Position numbers and translations under genes: made by a program. The notes under the pieces are model-generated. The model had not been told where the DNA came from. It saw nothing but the letters and a program-made list of their open reading frames with translations, and made no database searches. From CAVSJJ01 sp963771015 (GTDB taxonomy: Bacteria; Actinomycetota; Actinomycetes; Actinomycetales; Dermatophilaceae): a stretch of DNA of 64,000 nucleotides. Shown piece by piece: positions 24,426 to 33,321 of the stretch (its first letter is position 1; each line of letters starts with the position of its first letter). The DNA lies in the NCBI GenBank assembly GCA_963771015.1, contig CAVYRN010000005.1, positions 248,001 to 312,000 of the forward strand, written 5' to 3'.

Positions 24426-26255
24426 TCACTCCACGAGGGTGGCCGCCTCGAGCCACTCCAGCTCGAGCGCCTCTCGCTCCTCGACCACCTGACGCAGCTC
24501 GCGGTTGAGGTCGAGCGCCCGGGCGTGGTCGCTGGCGGCCCGCGCCATCGCGGCGTGGATCCGCTCCTCCTGCTCGCCCAGCCGGGAGAGCCGACGCTCC
24601 ACCCGGGCCATGGTCTTGCGGGCCTCCCGTTGGTCGGCGGTGCTCGGCCCGGCGGCGGGTGCGTCACCCGGAGCGGCAACGGCGGACTGAGCGGACGACC
24701 TCGGCTGCCGGGTGGCATCGTCCCGCTGCGGGGTCCTCGCGCGCAGCGCGAGGTACTCGTCGACCCCACCCGGCAGCTCGCGGACGGCGCCGTCGCCGAG
24801 GAGGGCCACCTGGGTGTCGCAGACCCGCTCGAGGAGGTAGCGGTCGTGCGAGACGACGAGGAGGGTTCCGGCCCAACCGTCGAGGACGTCCTCGAGGGAG
24901 GTGAGCGTCTCGATATCGAGGTCGTTCGTCGGCTCGTCCAGGAGGAGGACGTTCGGCTCGTCCATGAGGAGCCTGAGCAGCTGGAGCCGTCGCCGCTCGC
25001 CCCCGGAGAGGTCACCCACCCGGGTCTGCTGGCGCGCGCCGGAGAACCCGAGCCGGGTCGCCAGGCTCGACGCACTCACCTCGCGCCCACCGAGCATCGT
25101 GACGGCCCGGACCTCCTCGACGGCGTCGATGACGCGGGCGTCCCGGAGCCGGTCGAGCTCGCGCACCTCCTGGGTGAGGTGACCGATGCGCACGGTGACA
25201 CCCTCCTTGCGGCGGCCCGAGGTCGGGTACCGGAGCCCGGCCAACAGGTCGAGAAGGGTGGACTTGCCGGCCCCGTTGACGCCGACGATGCCGGTGCGCT
25301 GCCCGGGGGCCAGCCGCCAGGTGACCCGGTCGAGGAGGAGCCTGTCGCCGACGACGACGCTGACGTCGTGAAGGTCGACGACGTCCTTGCCGAGCCGGGT
25401 CGTCGCGAACCGGACGAGCTCGACGTCGTCGCGCGGTGGCGGGACGTCGGCGATGATCGCGTTGGCCGCCTCGATGCGGAACCGGGGCTTGGTGGTACGC
25501 GCGGGCGGGCCGCGGCGCAGCCAGGCAAGCTCCTTGCGGAGCAGGTTGTTGCGCTTCTCGGCGGTGACCCGCGACAGCCGCTCCCGCTCGGCCTTGGCGA
25601 GCACGTAGGCCGCGTAGCCGCCCTCGTAGGAGCTCACCGTCCCGTCGACGACCTCCCAGGTGAGTGTGGCGACAGCGTCGAGGAACCACCGGTCGTGGGT
25701 GACGACGACCGTCGCCCGCCCGGGGTCCGAGCGTCGGGCGAGGAGGTGGTCGGCGAGCCAGGCGACGGCCTCGATGTCGAGGTGGTTCGTCGGCTCGTCG
25801 AGCAACAGAACGTCCGGGTCGGCCACGAGGAGCGCCGCCAGCGCCAGACGCCGACGCTCACCCCCGGACAGCGGACCGATGGTGGCGTCGAGGCCCCCGA
25901 CGAGCGGAGCGTCGAGGCCGCCGAGCAGGCCGGTGACGACGTCGCGGACCTGGGCGACGCCGGCCCACTCGTGCTCGGCGAGGTCGCCGAGGACAACCCG
26001 CCGGACCGTGGCGTCGGGCTCGAGGGCGTCGTGCTGGCCCAGCATCCCCACCGTCGTCCCACCGGCCCGGGCCACCCGACCGTCGTCGACGGCCGCTGCG
26101 CCCGAGAGCACCCGCAGCAGCGTCGTCTTCCCACCACCGTTGCGACCGACGACGCCGATCCGGTCGCCGCCGCCCACGCCGAGCGACACGGCGTCGAGAA
26201 CCTGGGCCGTGCCGAGCGCGAGCGAGGCACGCTCGACCGAGATGAGGTTGGCCAC
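24426..26255 (-). CDS. ABC-F family ATPase (Uup-like)
   Basis: 609 residues with two ABC ATPase domains and no membrane segment. Domain 1: Walker A GRNGGGKT, signature LSGGERRRL, Walker B VLLLDEPTNHLD; domain 2: GVNGAGKST, LSGGERRRL, VLLLDEPTNDLD. The inter-domain linker is rich in Arg/Lys/Glu, and the C-terminal 90 residues form a charged coiled coil (RVERRLSRLGEQEERIHAAM), as in Uup. ABC-F proteins act on the ribosome or on nucleic acid structures rather than in transport. Start GTG 26255, ten bases after ispE. Confidence 0.92.
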   Translation of the reverse strand: MANLISVERASLALGTAQVLDAVSLGVGGGDRIGVVGRNGGGKTTLLRVLSGAAAVDDGRVARAGGTTVGMLGQHDALEPDATVRRVVLGDLAEHEWAGVAQVRDVVTGLLGGLDAPLVGGLDATIGPLSGGERRRLALAALLVADPDVLLLDEPTNHLDIEAVAWLADHLLARRSDPGRATVVVTHDRWFLDAVATLTWEVVDGTVSSYEGGYAAYVLAKAERERLSRVTAEKRNNLLRKELAWLRRGPPARTTKPRFRIEAANAIIADVPPPRDDVELVRFATTRLGKDVVDLHDVSVVVGDRLLLDRVTWRLAPGQRTGIVGVNGAGKSTLLDLLAGLRYPTSGRRKEGVTVRIGHLTQEVRELDRLRDARVIDAVEEVRAVTMLGGREVSASSLATRLGFSGARQQTRVGDLSGGERRRLQLLRLLMDEPNVLLLDEPTNDLDIETLTSLEDVLDGWAGTLLVVSHDRYLLERVCDTQVALLGDGAVRELPGGVDEYLALRARTPQRDDATRQPRSSAQSAVAAPGDAPAAGPSTADQREARKTMARVERRLSRLGEQEERIHAAMARAASDHARALDLNRELRQVVEEREALELEWLEAATLVE

Positions 26256-26265
26256 GTGACCCTCG

Positions 26266-27198
26266 TCAGTCGACGGGCACGGGGATGAGGTGCGCCCCGT
26301 GGACCGGACCGGTCGCCCGGCGCACGTCCGTCACGACCCCGCTTGCGGTGAGGGCGACGGCGAGGTCGATGCCCGCCTCCGCCTCCTCGACGAGGAACGC
26401 GACCGTCGGCCCGGAGCCGGAGACGAGGCCCCCCAGCGCGCCGTACTCCATCCCCGCCTCGAGGACGTCGCCGAGCCGCGGCAGGAGCGAGATGGCCGCC
26501 TCCTGCAGGTCGTTGACCAGGTGGGGGGCGAGGATGTGCGGGTCCCCACTGCGCAGCGCGGACATCAGCTCGGGGTTGGGGGTGGGATCGGGGACCGGCG
26601 CCGACCCCCGCAGCCGGTCGCACTCGGCATACACCGCAGGGGTCGACAGCCCCTCGGAGCCGAGCGCGAACACCCAGTGGTAGGTCCCCCGGGCGAGGAC
26701 CGGCGCCAGGAGCTCGCCGCGTCCGCTGCCCATCGCGGTTCCCCCGGAGATGAGGAACGGCACGTCGCTGCCCAGCTCGGCTCCGATGACCTCGAGGGCC
26801 TCGCGGGACAGACCGAGATCCCAGAGTCGGTCGCAGGCGACGAGCGCCGCGGCGGCGTCGGCCGACCCGCCGGCCATGCCGCCCGCCACGGGGATCCCCT
26901 TGCGGATCGAGATGTGCACCGGCCCGGCGTCCCCGGCCCGCTGGGCCAGCAGCCGGGCCGCCCGCATCGCGAGGTTGTCGTCGTCGAGGGGCACACCGTG
27001 GGCCAGGTCCCCGACGACGGACACCCCCCACTCGTCGTCGAGGGCGACCGTGACGTCGTCGTGGACGCCGACGGCCTGGTAGACCGTCGACAGGGCGTGG
27101 AACCCGTCGGGGCGCAGCGGCCCCACAAGCAGCTCGAGGTTGAGCTTGCCCGGGACGCGCACCGTCGCCGGTGGCGGGTCGCTGTGGACCGACGTCAT
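26266..27198 (-). CDS. ispE: 4-diphosphocytidyl-2-C-methyl-D-erythritol kinase
   Basis: 310 residues. GHMP kinase of the MEP isoprenoid pathway. N-terminal VRVPGKLNLELLVGPLRPDGFH, ATP loop PVAGGMAGGSADAAAAL and C-terminal GLVSGSGPTVAFLV are all present. It lies nine bases after rsmA, the usual actinobacterial order rpfB-rsmA-ispE. Confidence 0.95.
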   Translation of the reverse strand: MTSVHSDPPPATVRVPGKLNLELLVGPLRPDGFHALSTVYQAVGVHDDVTVALDDEWGVSVVGDLAHGVPLDDDNLAMRAARLLAQRAGDAGPVHISIRKGIPVAGGMAGGSADAAAALVACDRLWDLGLSREALEVIGAELGSDVPFLISGGTAMGSGRGELLAPVLARGTYHWVFALGSEGLSTPAVYAECDRLRGSAPVPDPTPNPELMSALRSGDPHILAPHLVNDLQEAAISLLPRLGDVLEAGMEYGALGGLVSGSGPTVAFLVEEAEAGIDLAVALTASGVVTDVRRATGPVHGAHLIPVPVD

Positions 27199-27207
27199 GC
27201 GACCACC

Positions 27208-28116
27208 CTAGTCACGCCCACCTGCCGGGCCGAGCACCGCGTGACGAGCCTCGGCGAGGGCGGCGAAGGCCGCGACATCGAGCTGTTCGCCCCGGGTCCT
27301 CGGGTCGATGCCGGCCGCCCGCAGACAGGCCTCGGCGGCCTGGGCCGAGCCCGCCCATCCGGCGAGAGCGGCCCTGAGGGTCTTGCGACGCTGGGCGAAC
27401 GCGGCGTCGACGCAGCCGAAGACGTCCTCGCGTGCGGCGGCCGTCGCCGGGGGGTCCCGGCGGACCATCGACACCAGCCCGGAGTCGACGTTGGGGACCG
27501 GCCAGAACACCGACCGGGAGACCCGACCGGCCAGCCGCACCTCGGCGAACCAGGCTGCCTTGACGCTGGGGACGCCGTAGACCTTGGACCCGGGCGAGGC
27601 CGCGAGCCGCTCCGCCACCTCGAGCTGGACCATGACGAGGATCCGGCGGATGCTCGGGAAGCGCTCGAGGAAGCGCAGGACGACCGGCACCGACACGTTG
27701 TACGGCAGGTTGGCGACGAGGGCGGTCGGCGCGGGGCCGGGCAGCTCGGTGACGGCCAGCGCGTCGGCGGCGAGGACCGTCAGCCGACCGGCGGCGCCGG
27801 GCGCCCGGACCGCCACGGTCTCCGGCAGCGTGGCGGCGAGCAGCCGGTCGACCTCGACCGCCGTGACATGGGCGACGTGCGGCAGCAGCGCGAGCGTGAG
27901 CGACCCCAGGCCCGGACCGACCTCGACGACCACGTCGTCCGGGCCGACCCCGGACAGCCGGACGATCCGGCGAACGGTGTTGGCGTCGACGACGAAGTTC
28001 TGGCCCCACTGCTTCGTCGGCCGGATGCCGAGCCGCGCGGCCAGCTCGCGGACCTGCGACGCCCCGAGCAGGCCGTCGCCGGCGGCGCCGGCGGCGACGG
28101 GATCCGGCTCGGTCAT
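27208..28116 (-). CDS. rsmA: 16S rRNA (adenine(1518)-N(6)/adenine(1519)-N(6))-dimethyltransferase
   Basis: 302 residues. Dimethylates two adjacent adenines near the 3' end of 16S rRNA. Motifs: KQWGQNFVVD (N-terminal binding), EVGPGLGSLTLAL (SAM motif I) and catalytic NLPYNVSVPV, then FFPxPxVDS-like FWPVPNVDSGLV. Length is typical for the actinobacterial KsgA. Confidence 0.95.
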   Translation of the reverse strand: MTEPDPVAAGAAGDGLLGASQVRELAARLGIRPTKQWGQNFVVDANTVRRIVRLSGVGPDDVVVEVGPGLGSLTLALLPHVAHVTAVEVDRLLAATLPETVAVRAPGAAGRLTVLAADALAVTELPGPAPTALVANLPYNVSVPVVLRFLERFPSIRRILVMVQLEVAERLAASPGSKVYGVPSVKAAWFAEVRLAGRVSRSVFWPVPNVDSGLVSMVRRDPPATAAAREDVFGCVDAAFAQRRKTLRAALAGWAGSAQAAEACLRAAGIDPRTRGEQLDVAAFAALAEARHAVLGPAGGRD

Positions 28117-28206
28117 GGGCTCACCCTAACGGGGCCGGCAGGCCCGCCCGGCCCGGCGTTTCGCCCGGCCCGGGCGGACCCGGCGGCGGACCCGGGCCGG
28201 ACCGGC

Positions 28207-28241
28207 GGACCCCCGGCGCGGCAGGCCGCGTCCGGGGGTCC
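28207..28241 (-). terminator. Strong hairpin between rpfB and rsmA
   Basis: GGACCCCCGG (28207-28216) pairs with CCGGGGGTCC (28232-28241); the intervening bases (CGCGG...CCGCG) extend the stem. It sits 19 bp after the rpfB stop. A second, smaller C/G inverted repeat lies at about 28160-28180. rsmA may need its own promoter or read-through. Confidence 0.65.
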
Positions 28242-28259
28242 CAGGCCTGTCGAGGCCCG

Positions 28260-29378
28260 TCAGGCCGCCCAGGCGCATCCCCACGGGGACAGCCCGGCCT
28301 TGGCGTAGAGCCGGTTGGCCACGGTGATCTGCTCGGCTCGCGAGGCCAGGTCGGCCCGCGACGCGAAGTCGGCACCGCCGTTGCTGAGCCACGTCGAGTA
28401 GGCGAACTGGAGTCCGCCGTAGTAGCCGTTGCCGGTGTTGATGTGCCAGTTGCCACCCGACTCGCACTTGGCGATCCGGTCCCACATCGCGGCGTTGGCG
28501 AGGTTGATGCCCGCCCCCGAGACGTTGCCGGCACTCGGGGTCGGCCGGCTCTTCGTCCCGACGACAAGGATCCGGGCGACCGGCTTGCGCAGGACGGTGC
28601 TCGACAGGACGGTCGTGGTGCGGACCTTGCCGTCGACGATCGTCCGGCGGCTGGTCACCGACTTCAGACCCGTGACGCCGGACCGCTCGGTTCGCGCCTG
28701 GTCGGTGTACATCGACGAGTCGGTCTTCTTGACCGTCGGGTACGCGATGGCGACCTTGGCCGTCACGGTCCTCTGGGTGACCCGGTTGACCGTGATGGTC
28801 GACCCGGGCGTCACGTCCGAGGTCAGGGCCGGGCGCACCCGGTCGAGGGCGCCGAGGGTGTAGCCCGCCTCCTTGAGCAGGCCCGCGACGTCGATCGCCG
28901 CGGACGTCACCCGGCGCTTGGTGCCGTCGGCGACGACGGTGACGCTCTTCGGGGTGCTCACCGCGAGGGCGAGGCCGGCGCGCCCCAGCGTCTGGGAGCG
29001 GGAGGCCGTCAGGCGGATGTCGGGGTTGCGGTAGCCGAGCTGGTCGAGGGCCTGGCCCACCGAGGTCGCGGTCGTCCAGTAGGACGTCGTCGTGCCGTTG
29101 ACGGTGAGGGTCAGCTCGCGGCCGTAGCGGACGGTAACGGTCTCGCCGTCGTGGACGCGGCTGGCGGCCGTCGGCAGAACGACATCGTGCGGGCCGATCG
29201 TGATGTCCTCGGCCGCGAGGACGTCGCCGACGGTCGACCCGAGGACCCGGACGGAGGAGACCGAACCGTCGACGGACAGGTCGACGGACTTCGTCATGAC
29301 GGTCGCGCCGACCGAGCCGGCGACGATGGTGAGGAGTGCCACGCCTTGGGCGACGCGACGCAGGGGCAGAGAGATCAC
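28260..29378 (-). CDS. rpfB: Resuscitation-promoting factor, RpfB-type cell-wall glycosidase
   Basis: 372 residues from GTG 29378. The N-terminus (ISLPLRRVAQGVALLTIVAG) is a signal/anchor segment, followed by three DUF348 ubiquitin-like modules (STVGDVLAAEDITIG, TSVGQALDQLGY, IDVAGLLKEAGYTLG), a G5-like region, and the C-terminal lysozyme-like Rpf domain (MWDRIAKCESGGNWHINTGNGYYGGLQF split here) with the catalytic Glu in KCESGG. It cleaves peptidoglycan and promotes regrowth of dormant cells. The frame is open to a TTG at 29546, but that extension lacks a signal-like start; the start is therefore moderately certain. Confidence 0.92.
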   Translation of the reverse strand: MISLPLRRVAQGVALLTIVAGSVGATVMTKSVDLSVDGSVSSVRVLGSTVGDVLAAEDITIGPHDVVLPTAASRVHDGETVTVRYGRELTLTVNGTTTSYWTTATSVGQALDQLGYRNPDIRLTASRSQTLGRAGLALAVSTPKSVTVVADGTKRRVTSAAIDVAGLLKEAGYTLGALDRVRPALTSDVTPGSTITVNRVTQRTVTAKVAIAYPTVKKTDSSMYTDQARTERSGVTGLKSVTSRRTIVDGKVRTTTVLSSTVLRKPVARILVVGTKSRPTPSAGNVSGAGINLANAAMWDRIAKCESGGNWHINTGNGYYGGLQFAYSTWLSNGGADFASRADLASRAEQITVANRLYAKAGLSPWGCAWAA

Positions 29379-29553
29379 TGTGCTCCGATGGTTGTGCTCC
29401 CCGGGCACCAGGCTCGGACGCGCGCCGCCGAGAGCGACGCGGATGACGCGCAGGGGAGGCGTCACCACGCGGGCCCAGGGCGGCTGTCGGCGCTGGCGGC
29501 CGCCCCCGGTGGACCCGGGTCGTCCGGGGTTCCTGGCCCCGGCCAACCCGTCC

Positions 29554-29583
29554 AGCCTGACGGAGCCCGACCCAGAAGGTCAA
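29554..29583 (-). promoter_or_regulatory. Possible rpfB promoter
   Basis: TTGACC (29583-29578) and CAGGCT (29559-29554), 18 nt apart on the minus strand, resemble the fruR promoter. It would leave a leader of about 165 nt before GTG 29378. No riboswitch fold was convincing in that leader. Confidence 0.4.
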
Positions 29584-29616
29584 ATTTCGGTAACGGTGGC
29601 CCGCTCCCGCCGCCGC

Positions 29617-30453
29617 TCACCAGTCCCCGTAGAGGCGGTCCGTCGTCGTCCCGATGGCCTGGCACAGGAGGGGCACCGCGACCCCGAGAACGGCGGCCAT
29701 CGCCCGGACGGTGAGCGGGATGAGCACCGGCGAGTTCGGTGCTCCGCGCCACGGGTGTGGGGTGAGGTACGGCGCGTCGGTCTCGACGAGGACCCGGTCC
29801 AGCGGGGTGACGGCGAGGGCATCGCGCAGGGCGTGGGCGTTCTTGAACGTGACGTTCCCCGCGAAGGACAGGTGGAAGCCGCGCTCGACGCACGCCCGGG
29901 CGAAGGCTCCGTCTCCGGAGAAGCAGTGCATGACGACCCGGTCGGGAGCACCTGCGTCGTCGAGGACGCGCAGCACGTCGTCGTGGGCGTCGCGGTCGTG
30001 GATCTGAAGGGTCTTGTCGAGCCGCTTGGCCAGGTCGATGTGCCAGCGGAAGCACTCCTCCTGGACGGGGCGCCCCTCCGGACCGGTGCGGTAGTGGTCC
30101 AGTCCCGTCTCTCCGATGACCCGGATGCGTGGGTGAGCGGCCAATGCCTCGATCTCGTCGTATGCCGCGGCCAGACCCCCGGCGGCGGCGAGCCGGGGCG
30201 TCTCGTTGGGGTGCAGAGCCACCCCGCCGAGGACCGCCGCGTGCCGGTCGACGAGCTCGATGGTCCGGCGGGCCGATGGCAGGTCGCAGCCGATCTGGAC
30301 CACCCCGGCCACCCCCACGGCTGCCGCCTCGGCGAGGACCGCGCCGACATCGGCGGGTTCCTCCCCCTCCCAGGCGATGTCGAGGTGGGTGTGGTTGTCC
30401 GCCACCGGGATCGGCAACGGATCCGGCGGCTGCGGGCGGCCCCGCGGGCTCAC
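29617..30453 (-). CDS. tatD: TatD-family metal-dependent DNase
   Basis: 278 residues. TIM-barrel amidohydrolase fold with metal ligands in DNHTHLD (near residue 20), GETGLDHYR, QIHDRDAHDD, HCFSG and ETDAPYL. Known TatD enzymes are 3'-5' exonucleases. GTG 30453 overlaps the metG stop (GTGA). The metG-tatD-rpfB order is conserved in actinobacteria. Confidence 0.94.
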   Translation of the reverse strand: MSPRGRPQPPDPLPIPVADNHTHLDIAWEGEEPADVGAVLAEAAAVGVAGVVQIGCDLPSARRTIELVDRHAAVLGGVALHPNETPRLAAAGGLAAAYDEIEALAAHPRIRVIGETGLDHYRTGPEGRPVQEECFRWHIDLAKRLDKTLQIHDRDAHDDVLRVLDDAGAPDRVVMHCFSGDGAFARACVERGFHLSFAGNVTFKNAHALRDALAVTPLDRVLVETDAPYLTPHPWRGAPNSPVLIPLTVRAMAAVLGVAVPLLCQAIGTTTDRLYGDW

Positions 30454-32246
30454 GACGACCGGAGCCGTTCGAGCTCGTCCTCGACGACGGACTCGTCGAA
30501 CTTGGTGAACACCGGGGTCGGCTTCCCGACCGGCGTGCCGACGACGACCGGCCGCGGCGCCCACGGCGGCGTCGTGGAGTACTCGCCGGTGATGACCGGG
30601 TACGCCGGCCCACCGTCGAGGTCGTCGACCACCCGCAGTTCGGGCATCGGCACGAGCTCGCCCGCCCCGCCCAGGACGGCGTGGACGCGGTTCGACCCGT
30701 GCGGGAGGAACGGAGCCATCAGGGTGTTGATGTCGGAGACCGCCTGCGCCAGGACGTGGAGGGTGGTGCCGAGCCGGGCCCGCTGGTCCTCCCCCTTGAG
30801 CTTGAACGGCTCGGTCCGCGACACGTAGGCGTTGGCCTCGCCGACGACCCGCATGGCCTCGCCGATCCCGGCCTTGAAGCGCTGCCGCTCGATGTGGCCA
30901 CCGACGGTGTCGAAGGCCGTGCGCACCGTCTCGAGCAGCTCGGTGTCGACGTCCTCGAGCGGCCCCGCCGGCGGGATCTCGCCGAAGCTCTTGTGGATCA
31001 TCGACGCGGTCCGGTTGACGAGGTTCCCCCACCCGGCGACCAGCTCGGAGTTGTTGCGCTGGACGAACTCGGCCCAGGTGAAGTTCGCGTCCTGGTTCTC
31101 CGGGCCGGCGGCACAGATGAAGTAGCGCAGTGCGTCGGGGCCGTACCGCTCGAGGACGTCGCGGACGTAGATGACGTGTCCGCGCGAGGTGGACAGCTGC
31201 CTGCCCTCCATCGTCATGAACTCGCTCGCGACGACCTCGGTCGGCAGGTTGAGGACGCCGTACGGTCCCGGCTCACCGCCGTGCGCGCCCCGGCCCGCAT
31301 ACGCGAGGAGCTCGGCGGGCCAGATCTGGGCGTGGAAGGTGATGTTGTCCTTGCCCTGGAAGTAGTACGAGCGCGCTTCGGGGTCGTTCCACCAGTCACG
31401 CCAGCGCTCCGGTTCGCCGACCCGGCGGGCCCATTCGATCGACGCCGAGAGATAGCCGATGACAGCGTCGAACCAGACGTAGAACCGCTTGGTCGGCTGG
31501 TCCCGCCACCCCTCGATCGGGACGGGGATGCCCCAGTCGAGATCACGGGTCATGGCCCGGGGCCGGACATCCTCGAGAAGGTTGCGACTGAACTTGATGA
31601 CGTTGGGCCGCCAGGTCCCCGAGGCCTCCCGGCCGTCGAGCCACTCGCCGATCGCCTCGGCGAGCGCGGGCAGGTCGAGGAAGAAGTGCTGGGTCTGGAC
31701 GAAGCTGGGGACCTCGCCGTTGACCTTGCTCCGCGGGTTGATGAGCTCGGTCGCGTCGAGCTGGTTGCCGCAGTTGTCGCACTGGTCGCCGCGCGCCTCG
31801 GCGTAGCCGCAGATCGGACAGGTGCCCTCGATGTAGCGGTCGGGCAGGGTCCGGCCGGTCGACGGGCTGATCGCCCCACGGGTCGTCTGCTCGATCATGT
31901 ACCCGTTGCGCCAGTCTCCGGTGAACAGCTCCTGAGCCACGGCGTAGTGGTTGGGCGTCGTCGTCCGGGTGAACAGGTCGTAGGCGAGGCCGAGCGCGGT
32001 GAGGTCCTCGGCGATGACCCGGTTGAACCGGTCGGCGACCTCCCGCGGGCTCACGCCCTCCTTCTCGGCCTGGACGAGGATCGGCGTCCCGTGCTCGTCG
32101 GTGCCGCTGACCATGAGCACGTCGTGCCCCGCCATCCGCATGTACCGGCTGAAGACGTCGGAGGGAACGCCGAACCCGGCCACGTGGCCGATGTGGCGCG
32201 GCCCGTTCGCGTAGGGCCAGGCGACGGCGGAGAGGACTCTGGTCAC
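30450..32246 (-). CDS. metG: Methionine-tRNA ligase
   Basis: 598 residues. Class I synthetase: HIGH motif in ANGPRHIGHVAGF, zinc-knuckle CPICGYAEARGDQCDNCG (four cysteines), and a KMSKS-equivalent GRQLSTSRG that is usual in actinobacterial MetRS. The C-terminal anticodon-binding helical domain is present; no EMAP-like tRNA-binding domain is attached. Start GTG 32246. Confidence 0.97.
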   Translation of the reverse strand: MTRVLSAVAWPYANGPRHIGHVAGFGVPSDVFSRYMRMAGHDVLMVSGTDEHGTPILVQAEKEGVSPREVADRFNRVIAEDLTALGLAYDLFTRTTTPNHYAVAQELFTGDWRNGYMIEQTTRGAISPSTGRTLPDRYIEGTCPICGYAEARGDQCDNCGNQLDATELINPRSKVNGEVPSFVQTQHFFLDLPALAEAIGEWLDGREASGTWRPNVIKFSRNLLEDVRPRAMTRDLDWGIPVPIEGWRDQPTKRFYVWFDAVIGYLSASIEWARRVGEPERWRDWWNDPEARSYYFQGKDNITFHAQIWPAELLAYAGRGAHGGEPGPYGVLNLPTEVVASEFMTMEGRQLSTSRGHVIYVRDVLERYGPDALRYFICAAGPENQDANFTWAEFVQRNNSELVAGWGNLVNRTASMIHKSFGEIPPAGPLEDVDTELLETVRTAFDTVGGHIERQRFKAGIGEAMRVVGEANAYVSRTEPFKLKGEDQRARLGTTLHVLAQAVSDINTLMAPFLPHGSNRVHAVLGGAGELVPMPELRVVDDLDGGPAYPVITGEYSTTPPWAPRPVVVGTPVGKPTPVFTKFDESVVEDELERLRSS

Positions 32247-32293
32247 CCCTGAATCCTATGGGTGGTGGCGGCGCGGCCCGCCGCGCGGTCTCG

Positions 32294-32899
32294 CTAGGTC
32301 CGGGCCGGGTACCCCGACAGCGCCGAGACGATGAACCGGACGGTGTCGGCGACGTAGCCGACCCGTTCTGCCGGCTCGCGGAGCAGCGCGAGGGTGAGGA
32401 CGCCCTCGAGGGAGGCGAGAACCGCCTCGGCGCGCCTGACGGCGTCGGCATGCCCGTACGACTCGACGATGCCGACGACGACCTCGAGGAGGGCCTTGCG
32501 CCACGGCTGGAACGCCTCGATGAGGGCCGGCTGCCGCACCGCCTCGAGGGTCAGCTCGGTACGGACGACCATGAGGTCCGGCCGCTCGAGCCACCGGATG
32601 AACAGCTCGGTCGCCTCTGCGGCGGCATACGCGTCGTCCCCGGGTCGCTCGGCCAGCCGGGCGGACAGGACGTCGACATCGCGGGCCAGGGTGTAGCCCA
32701 CGTGCTGCATGAGTGCGGTGAGCAGGGCCAGCCGAGTGCGCAGGTAGCCCGAGCAGGTGCCCTCGGGCAGCCCCGCCTCGGCGTCGACGGCCCGGTGGGT
32801 CAGTCCGCGCAGCCCGGACCGTGCGACAACGGCGACGGCCGCCTCGACGAGGAGGAGCCGTCGACCGGTCAGCGGCTGGTCGAGGAGCATCGGGCCCAT
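32294..32899 (-). CDS. TetR-family transcriptional regulator
   Basis: 201 residues from ATG 32899 (32890 is an alternative). Shortened helix-turn-helix region: LVEAAVAVVARSGLRGLTHRAVDAEAGLPEGTCSGYLRTRLALL, broken here by this comma, residues about 16-60, with a helical effector domain (LFIRWLERPDLMVVRTEL). No strong ribosome site is visible. Divergent from the small membrane protein gene at 33041; a regulatory link is possible. Ligand unknown. Confidence 0.85.
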   Translation of the reverse strand: MGPMLLDQPLTGRRLLLVEAAVAVVARSGLRGLTHRAVDAEAGLPEGTCSGYLRTRLALLTALMQHVGYTLARDVDVLSARLAERPGDDAYAAAEATELFIRWLERPDLMVVRTELTLEAVRQPALIEAFQPWRKALLEVVVGIVESYGHADAVRRAEAVLASLEGVLTLALLREPAERVGYVADTVRFIVSALSGYPART

Positions 32900-33008
32900 T
32901 GTCCGGGGCAGGGGGCCCCTTCGCGGGGGTGGGGCCCATCCGGGCCCATGACCTCCGTCACATCCGGAGGGTCGGGAAGCCGGTTTCTCCATCCGTCGTT
33001 GCCTCGGA

Positions 33009-33028
33009 TAGAATCACTACATCTGTAG
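33009..33028 (+). promoter_or_regulatory. -10 element and TACAnnTGTA palindrome before a small membrane protein gene
   Basis: TAGAAT (33009-33014) is a good -10; three bases later the palindrome CTACATCTGTAG (33017-33028) covers the expected transcription start. TACAnnTGTA is the half-site pattern of BlaI/MecI-type repressors; the divergent TetR regulator is the other candidate binder. Confidence 0.55.
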
Positions 33029-33040
33029 AAAGGAGCCGTC

Positions 33041-33229
33041 ATGGGCACCCTCTCCGCCGCGGCCTTCATCGCCACCTGGCTGACCGTCATCGTCGCCGTC
33101 GCGGGCGCACTCGTCGCCCTGGGCGTCGGCTACGGCGTCGTCTCGTTCTTCCACGAGCGTCGCGCCGACCGGATCGCTCACCACGAGTCGATCCGCACGT
33201 ACTACCGCCATCACGCCTTCGCACACTGA
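33041..33229 (+). CDS. Small single-pass membrane protein, unknown function
   Basis: 62 residues. One strong hydrophobic helix (about residues 7-32, AAFIATWLTVIVAVAGALVA followed by LGVGYGVV) and a basic, His-rich tail (HERRADRIAHHESIRTYYRHHAFAH split: HERRADRIAHH, TYYRHHAFAH). ATG 33041 follows an excellent AAAGGAG ribosome site seven bases away, which makes expression likely despite its size. I do not recognise the family. It has its own promoter with a repressor-type palindrome. Confidence 0.75.
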   Translation: MGTLSAAAFIATWLTVIVAVAGALVALGVGYGVVSFFHERRADRIAHHESIRTYYRHHAFAH

Positions 33230-33321
33230 GCAGATGCGCGCCCGGCCGGGCGGGTCGGCGTCCATCGCTCACCCGGGGAGCATCCAGCACACGTCCAGGA
33301 TGGGAACCCTAGGCTGACCGC

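Noticed and set aside
28260..29546. TTG 29546 as the rpfB start
   Set aside because: It would place about 55 Arg/Pro-rich residues before the signal segment and lies almost on top of the candidate promoter.
29379..29616. Possible ydaO-type (c-di-AMP) riboswitch before rpfB
   Set aside because: Actinobacterial rpf genes often carry one, and fragments such as GGAACC and CCGACAGC occur, but the ordered core motifs (including GGGTGAATC) are absent and no pseudo-symmetric fold could be drawn.
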